From positions 310,001-374,000 of the forward strand of contig LR594585.1 of the NCBI GenBank assembly GCA_901538445.1: a DNA stretch of 64,000 nucleotides, written 5' to 3'. Below are positions 59,903 to 64,000 of the stretch, piece after piece; the first letter of the stretch is position 1, and each line of letters begins with the position of its first letter. The position numbers and the translations under genes were made by a program. Below the pieces are notes generated by a model, which worked only from the letters and a program-made list of their open reading frames with translations, was not told the origin of the DNA and did no database searches. The stretch is from Gemmataceae bacterium. GTDB taxonomy: Bacteria; Planctomycetota; Planctomycetia; Gemmatales; Gemmataceae.

Positions 59903-61324
59903 TTACGCCAGGACGCCCTTCACGACCTCGCCGTGGACGTCGGTGAGCCGCATGTCGCGGCCGCCGAACCGGTACGTCAGCTTGGTGTGATCGAACCCGA
60001 GCAGGTGAAGCATGGTCGCGTGCAGGTCGTGAACCTCGACCTTGTCCTTGATCGCGTGGTAGCCGAACTCGTCGGTCTCGCCGTGGACGGTGCCGCCCTT
60101 CGTGCCGCCGCCGGCGAGCCACATCGAGAATCCGTGCGGGTTGTGGTCGCGGCCGTCGCTGCCCTGCGCCATCGGCGTGCGTCCGAACTCCCCGCCCCAC
60201 ACCACGAGCGTGCTGTCGAGCAGGTTCCGCTGCTTGAGATCCTTGAGCAGCGCGGCGATCGGCTTGTCGACGGCGCGGGCGTTGTCCTCGTGGCCCTTCT
60301 TGAGGTTCGAGTGCTGGTCCCACCGGTCGTGGCCGAGGTTCTGGCACAGCAGCTCGACGAACCGCACCCCCTTCTCGACCATCCGCCGGGCGATCAGGCA
60401 CTGCCGGCCGAACACCTCGGTTTGCTTGTTGTCGAGGCCGTACATCGCCTTCGTCGCCTCGGTCTCCTTCGAGAGGTCGGCGAGGTCGGGCACGGCGGTC
60501 TGCATCCGGAACGACAGTTCGTAGTTGGCGACGGCGGCCTCGAAGGCGTCGTTCTCGCCGAACCGCTCCTTCGCCATCTTGTCGAGGTTGCGGAGCAGGT
60601 CGCGCTTGGCGGCCGTGGTCTTCGCGCTCTGCCCGCCGGCCGGGGTGAGGTCCGAGACCGGGTGCGCGCCGTGCCGGAACATGGACCCCTGGTACGCGGC
60701 CGGGAGGAACCCGCTGCCGAAGCAGTCGATGCCGCCCGGCGGGATCATGCCGCTGCCGAGCACGACGAACCCCGGCAGGTCGCGGCACTCGCTGCCGAGC
60801 CCGTAGGTGACCCACGCGCCCATGCTCGGCCGCCCCTGGAGCCCGCTGCCGCTGTGGTAGAAGTAGTTCGCGTTCGTGTGCTCGGGGAAGTTGGCGACCA
60901 TCGACCGGATCACGGCGAGGTCGTCGGCGCACTCGCCGATGTGGGGGAACAGGTCGCTCACGGGCAGCCCGCTCTGGCCGTACTTCTTGAACTTCCACGG
61001 GCTGCCGAGGGTGTTGCCGACGTTGTTGAACTGCGTCGGCTCGGTCTTGGCCGGGAACGGCTTGCCGTTGAACTTGTCGAGCATCGGCTTGGGGTCGAAC
61101 GAGTCGACCTGGCTCACGCCGCCGTCCATGAACAGCACGATGACGCTCTTTGCCTTGGCCGGGAACTGCGGCTTCTTGGGCGCGAACGGGTCCGCCGAGC
61201 CGCCAGGTTTATCCTGGCGGTCTTCGGACGCGCGGCCGTCGTCGGCGAGAAGGGCGGCGAGCGCGGCCGCCCCGAACCCGTTGGCGGTGCGGGTGAGCAT
61301 GTCGCGGCGCGAGAGGTGGAGCAT
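59903..61324 (-). CDS. DUF1501 twin-arginine protein
   Basis: 473 residues from the ATG at 61324. Signal LSRRDMLTRTANGFGAAALAALLA has the twin arginines. The body is DUF1501: SVIVLFMDGGVSQVDSFDPKPMLDKFNGKPFP, PHIGECADDLAVIRSM, HTNANYFYHSGSGLQGRPSMGAWVTYGLGSE, FGRQCLIARRMVEKGVRFVEL, WGGEFGRTPMAQGSDGRDHNPHGFSMWLAGGG. DUF1501 proteins fall in the alkaline-phosphatase/sulfatase superfamily and usually sit beside a DUF1553/cytochrome gene, which is missing here. Substrate unknown. Confidence 0.93.
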   Translation of the reverse strand: MLHLSRRDMLTRTANGFGAAALAALLADDGRASEDRQDKPGGSADPFAPKKPQFPAKAKSVIVLFMDGGVSQVDSFDPKPMLDKFNGKPFPAKTEPTQFNNVGNTLGSPWKFKKYGQSGLPVSDLFPHIGECADDLAVIRSMVANFPEHTNANYFYHSGSGLQGRPSMGAWVTYGLGSECRDLPGFVVLGSGMIPPGGIDCFGSGFLPAAYQGSMFRHGAHPVSDLTPAGGQSAKTTAAKRDLLRNLDKMAKERFGENDAFEAAVANYELSFRMQTAVPDLADLSKETEATKAMYGLDNKQTEVFGRQCLIARRMVEKGVRFVELLCQNLGHDRWDQHSNLKKGHEDNARAVDKPIAALLKDLKQRNLLDSTLVVWGGEFGRTPMAQGSDGRDHNPHGFSMWLAGGGTKGGTVHGETDEFGYHAIKDKVEVHDLHATMLHLLGFDHTKLTYRFGGRDMRLTDVHGEVVKGVLA

Positions 61325-61417
61325 GTGCGGTTCCGCGAAGGAGGGGGTGCGGGGTGGGTACTCCCAGTGTAGCGGCCGCCCCGCCGGGGCGGCACGCCGA
61401 AATCGTGTGGTTGGGCG

Positions 61418-62275
61418 TCACTTGCTCGTCGGCGGGGGGGTCTTGGGCGTGGTGCCGGCCGGGGCCGGCTTCCTCGGAACCGCGGGTGCGCCGGTGGCCC
61501 AGTCCGGCCCGAGCACCTCACCGCCCGCCGGGGTAACCGCGGCCTTGAGCGTGGCTTGTTGAACGGTGTCGAGGTCCAGGGTGCGGCAGGTTCCGTCGAA
61601 CATGATCACGCTGATCTTGCGGTTCCCGGCCAGGCTCAGATCGGGGAGCGGCTTCGAGAGGTCAACGGTGATGTCGTCGGGCTTCGTCCAGACGACTGGC
61701 GCGCCGCCCTCCACGGCACAGATCGTGTTCGAGACGCCGTCGCTGAACTCGGACAATCCCGGAGCGTAGGTCGGGTCGAAGGGCGTCTTCGGCCCCGCGA
61801 ACACCTTGAAGTACGTGTGGCCCGGTTCCGCCGCGACTCCCGGCGTTGCGTACACCCTGGGCATCTTCTCGATGAGCTTCTTGTTGGTCTCGCCGTCCCA
61901 CGGTTCGCCGAGCTTGAACTGGCTGTACAACTCCTCGTGGCCGATCTGCGGGAGCAGGTGAACGCGCCAGCTCAGCCCGCCGGGGGTTCCGCTGTTCGCC
62001 GTGGTGTGGTGCGTCCACGATTGCCGCGGGAGCCGCATGAACGAGTCGTGGTGATTGCATATTCCGAGCCAGATGATGTACAGGTTGTTGCGGCTCGTCT
62101 GCCGGTTGGCCTCGGGGCCACCGGTGGCGCTGGCGTCCTTCTTCGCAGGTGGTGCCGCATCACTCTTTGCCGTCGGTGCTGGCGGCGAAGACTCCGACTG
62201 CCGACCGCACGCGGCGACGGTCAGAGACGCAAGCGCGGCCGCGACGGCGCAGGCGGTTCGAGCCCAGAAACGCAT
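61418..62275 (-). CDS. DUF1559-type lipoprotein without pilin helix
   Basis: 285 residues from the ATG at 62275. The N terminus (MRFWARTACAVAAALASLTVAAC) is a lipoprotein signal in place of the usual prepilin segment. The body keeps DUF1559 features: HDSFMRLPRQSW, SWRVHLLPQIGHEELYSQFKLGEPWD, FSDGVSNTICAVEGG and the C-terminal ISVIMFDGTCRTLDLDT. It would be anchored by lipid instead of a pilin-like helix. It is transcribed ahead of DUF1501 with a 93-base gap. Confidence 0.8.
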   Translation of the reverse strand: MRFWARTACAVAAALASLTVAACGRQSESSPPAPTAKSDAAPPAKKDASATGGPEANRQTSRNNLYIIWLGICNHHDSFMRLPRQSWTHHTTANSGTPGGLSWRVHLLPQIGHEELYSQFKLGEPWDGETNKKLIEKMPRVYATPGVAAEPGHTYFKVFAGPKTPFDPTYAPGLSEFSDGVSNTICAVEGGAPVVWTKPDDITVDLSKPLPDLSLAGNRKISVIMFDGTCRTLDLDTVQQATLKAAVTPAGGEVLGPDWATGAPAVPRKPAPAGTTPKTPPPTSK

Positions 62276-62381
62276 GAGAGGCTCCGTCGAGAGGAGGAAC
62301 GTGACGCCGGTGCGAGCGTTCGCGGGCGCTCTCAGAGTGTACGCGATCACGAACGGCGGACCAGCGCGGTAAAATGCCCGC

Positions 62382-63593
62382 ATGGAAACCGACGGCCGCG
62401 AATCACTGAGCCAGATCGTCACCGCGGCCGTGCTCGGCCCCGGGTTCCGCCGCGCGACGTTCGCGGGCGTGGCGCGTGGCGACGCGCCGTCGCCGTGGGT
62501 GCGGGTCGTCGTGCGGCCGGTCGAACTCCGCGGCGAGCGGCACCTCCAGTTCTCGTACTTCGACGCGAAGAAGGACACCACCCGCAACTACCTCCCGGCC
62601 GAGGCCGCTGAACCGCTCGGCGAGGTGATCGCGGTCGGGTTCTCGGGCGTTCACGTCACCACCGACGCCGAGGAGATCGACCTCCGCACCACCAAGAAGG
62701 GCAAGGTGCTGGTCGGCCGGCGAGCGATCGCCGGCGAAGCGAGCGCCCCCGAGCCGCACAACCGTGTGAAGGACGTGCCGCTGCCGGAGGGCCGCGCCGA
62801 CCGGCTCCTCGAAGTGATGGGCGTCGCGACCGCCGACGGCCGGGTGCGGCCCACGATGCGGGCGAAGTTCACGCAGATCAACGAGTTCCTCAAGCAGCTC
62901 CGCCACGCCCTCGACGCGGCCAACCTGCGGAGCCTCGGCCGGCCGGTCGAGATCCTCGACTGCGGGTGCGGGTCGAGCTACCTCACGCTCGCGGCCCACC
63001 ACTACTTGAACAACGTGCTGGCGCTCGAGGCCCGCGTGCTCGGCGTGGACGTGAACGAGGAGGTGATCCGCAAGAGCATCGAGCGGTCGGAGCGGGTCGC
63101 GGCGAACGGGCTGGCGTTCGCGTGCGGCCGCATCGGCGGCCTGGAGGCGACGCCCGACATCGTGCTCGCGCTGCACGCCTGCGACACCGCGACCGACGAC
63201 GCGATTTCGCAGGCGGTCCGCAGCGACGCGAAGGTGCTGCTGAGCGTGCCGTGCTGCCACCACGCGCTGAACCGCGAGCTGCGCCCCGAGGGGCCGGCCG
63301 AGGTGCTGCGGCCGCTGATGCGGCACGGCATCCTCCGCGAGCGCACCGCCGATCTCGTGACCGACGCCTTCCGCGCGCTCGCGCTCCGCGTCATGGGGTA
63401 CCGCACCGACGTGGTCGAGTTCGTGAGCACCGAGCACACGGCCCGCAACCTGATGATCCGGGCCGTCCGCGGCGCACCGGTCGGCGACGCGGCGTTCGTT
63501 TCTGAGTACCGCGAGCTGAAGCACTTTTGGGGCGTGACGCCGTACATCGAGGCGGCGCTGGGCGAACGGTTCCGCGAGTTGGTGGGCGCGTGA
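62382..63593 (+). CDS. Class I SAM-dependent methyltransferase (Methyltransf_32 / GSTCD-like)
   Basis: 403 residues. The N-terminal half (about 1-165) is a substrate-side domain with FSYFDAKKDTTRNYLPAEAA. The Rossmann core follows: motif I VEILDCGCGSSYLTLAAH (about 188), VLGVDVNEEVIRKS, and LALHACDTATDDAISQAV. SVPCCHHALNREL is the conserved CCHH segment of the PF13679-type family. These enzymes are thought to methylate RNA or other substrates; the target in bacteria is not known. The gene diverges from the DUF1559 lipoprotein gene (106 bases). Confidence 0.85.
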   Translation: METDGRESLSQIVTAAVLGPGFRRATFAGVARGDAPSPWVRVVVRPVELRGERHLQFSYFDAKKDTTRNYLPAEAAEPLGEVIAVGFSGVHVTTDAEEIDLRTTKKGKVLVGRRAIAGEASAPEPHNRVKDVPLPEGRADRLLEVMGVATADGRVRPTMRAKFTQINEFLKQLRHALDAANLRSLGRPVEILDCGCGSSYLTLAAHHYLNNVLALEARVLGVDVNEEVIRKSIERSERVAANGLAFACGRIGGLEATPDIVLALHACDTATDDAISQAVRSDAKVLLSVPCCHHALNRELRPEGPAEVLRPLMRHGILRERTADLVTDAFRALALRVMGYRTDVVEFVSTEHTARNLMIRAVRGAPVGDAAFVSEYRELKHFWGVTPYIEAALGERFRELVGA

Positions 63594-63596
63594 CTT

Positions 63597-63666
63597 TCGA
63601 GCCACGGGGCTGGCCCCCGTGGTCTGCGGAACGTTCAGCACCACGGGGGCAAGCCCCGTGGCTCGA
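63597..63666. repeat. Family B palindrome (GAGCCACGGGG type)
   Basis: Arms 63597-63623 (TCGAGCCACGGGGC...) and 63640-63666 match over 27 bp with one mismatch. The better-preserved sibling of 5459-5528. It lies between the methyltransferase and the convergent protease gene. Confidence 0.9.
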
Positions 63667-63690
63667 AGACAAATCGCGTTGGTGAGTCGG

Positions 63691-64000
63691 TCACTTCTCG
63701 AACGACTTGAGGATGGTCGGGCCGGGGACGGCCATCTTCAGCACCATCTGCACGGTCGCGCCGCCGCCCGGGGCCGGTTTCGGCTCCTCCTTCGGCTCGG
63801 GCTTGTCCTTTTCCTTGGGCGGCGGGGCCTTCGGCTTCTCGTCGCGGAACCGCGCCCGCAACCGGCGGCGCTCCTGCACCGGGGCCGGCACGGGCACGCC
63901 GTCCTCGATGGTCAGCGTCAGCGCCGACATGCCGACGACCGCCCCGTACTTGTTGAGCACCGGCGACCCGCTCGACCCGCCGGCGAACTCCGCGGTGAGC
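63691..64000 (-). CDS. C-terminal part of a trypsin-like serine protease (runs off the window)
   Basis: About 103 residues are visible; the start lies beyond base 64000. The first residues read TAEFAGGSSGSPVLNKYGAVVGMSAL, where GGSSGSPV is the active-site Ser motif (GxSGxP) of trypsin/HtrA-like proteases. After it comes a basic and Pro/Lys-rich stretch (VQERRRLRARFRDEKPKAPPPKEKDKPEPKEEPKP) and a short C terminus. The His/Asp of the triad and any signal peptide are outside the window. Confidence 0.85.
   Translation of the reverse strand, partial: LTAEFAGGSSGSPVLNKYGAVVGMSALTLTIEDGVPVPAPVQERRRLRARFRDEKPKAPPPKEKDKPEPKEEPKPAPGGGATVQMVLKMAVPGPTILKSFEK

Overview
The window looks like chromosome of a high-GC planctomycete of the Gemmata/Gemmataceae type. 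The evidence is the gene content: two TIGR02996 'repeat-companion' proteins, three DUF1559 proteins (two with a pilin-like N-terminal helix), a DUF1501 twin-arginine protein, a BBP7-type outer-membrane barrel, a secreted protein whose leader carries the LEDRTVP motif, eukaryote-like Ser/Thr kinases, and very Ala/Pro/Lys-rich proteins. No rRNA, tRNA, CRISPR array, intact insertion sequence or prophage was seen. The genes are mostly short transcription units facing both ways.

Layout. 0-8.4 kb: DOMON/CBM9-like protein, TIGR02996 protein, nadA with a small HTH gene, a DUF1559 pseudopilin with a small lipoprotein, secreted and membrane unknowns, and hisG. 8.4-13.6 kb: a secreted Calx-beta/PA14/SdrD-like/HEVVH protein whose leader is cut off by an in-frame TGA, then a BBP7 barrel. 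14-17.6 kb: a GlcD-GlcF type oxidase fusion carrying three palindromic insertions, and a macro-domain protein. 17.7-20.9 kb: a five-gene minus-strand cluster of unknowns (one frameshifted) and a hydroxyproline epimerase. 21-25.4 kb: a long coiled-coil protein, a 20-bp tandem repeat, a secreted unknown and a twice-frameshifted Rpn-family nuclease. 25.5-35.5 kb: Rho, a receiver-only response regulator, a membrane-anchored Ser/Thr kinase, membrane proteins, an HNH-like protein and a kinase-PilZ fusion. 35.7-47.6 kb: a phosphodiesterase/alkaline-phosphatase-superfamily enzyme, a WD40 protein, ribosomal protein S1, two paralogous exported unknowns, a phosphatase and a membrane PQQ-propeller protein. 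47.9-57 kb: DUF3467 and DUF4058 proteins, a zinc-ribbon membrane protein, a second Rho without its N-terminal domain, a DUF1559 protein, and a polysaccharide-export lipoprotein pair. 57-64 kb: a histone-H1-like protein, PhoD, DUF1501, a DUF1559 lipoprotein, a methyltransferase and the end of a trypsin-like protease.

The most unusual layer is not a gene. The window holds about twenty long palindromic elements in several sequence families. They sit mainly between genes, often at convergent 3' ends, but six lie inside open genes or make up part of one. One class is built on a strict 7-bp period, with several different heptamer sequences, and has entered three unrelated reading frames without breaking them, once between the catalytic loop and the DFG motif of a kinase. 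A second class ends in GGCGAGC(C/G)G / C(G/C)GCTCGCC and has two copies inside the oxidase gene. No dedicated transposase for either class is visible here.
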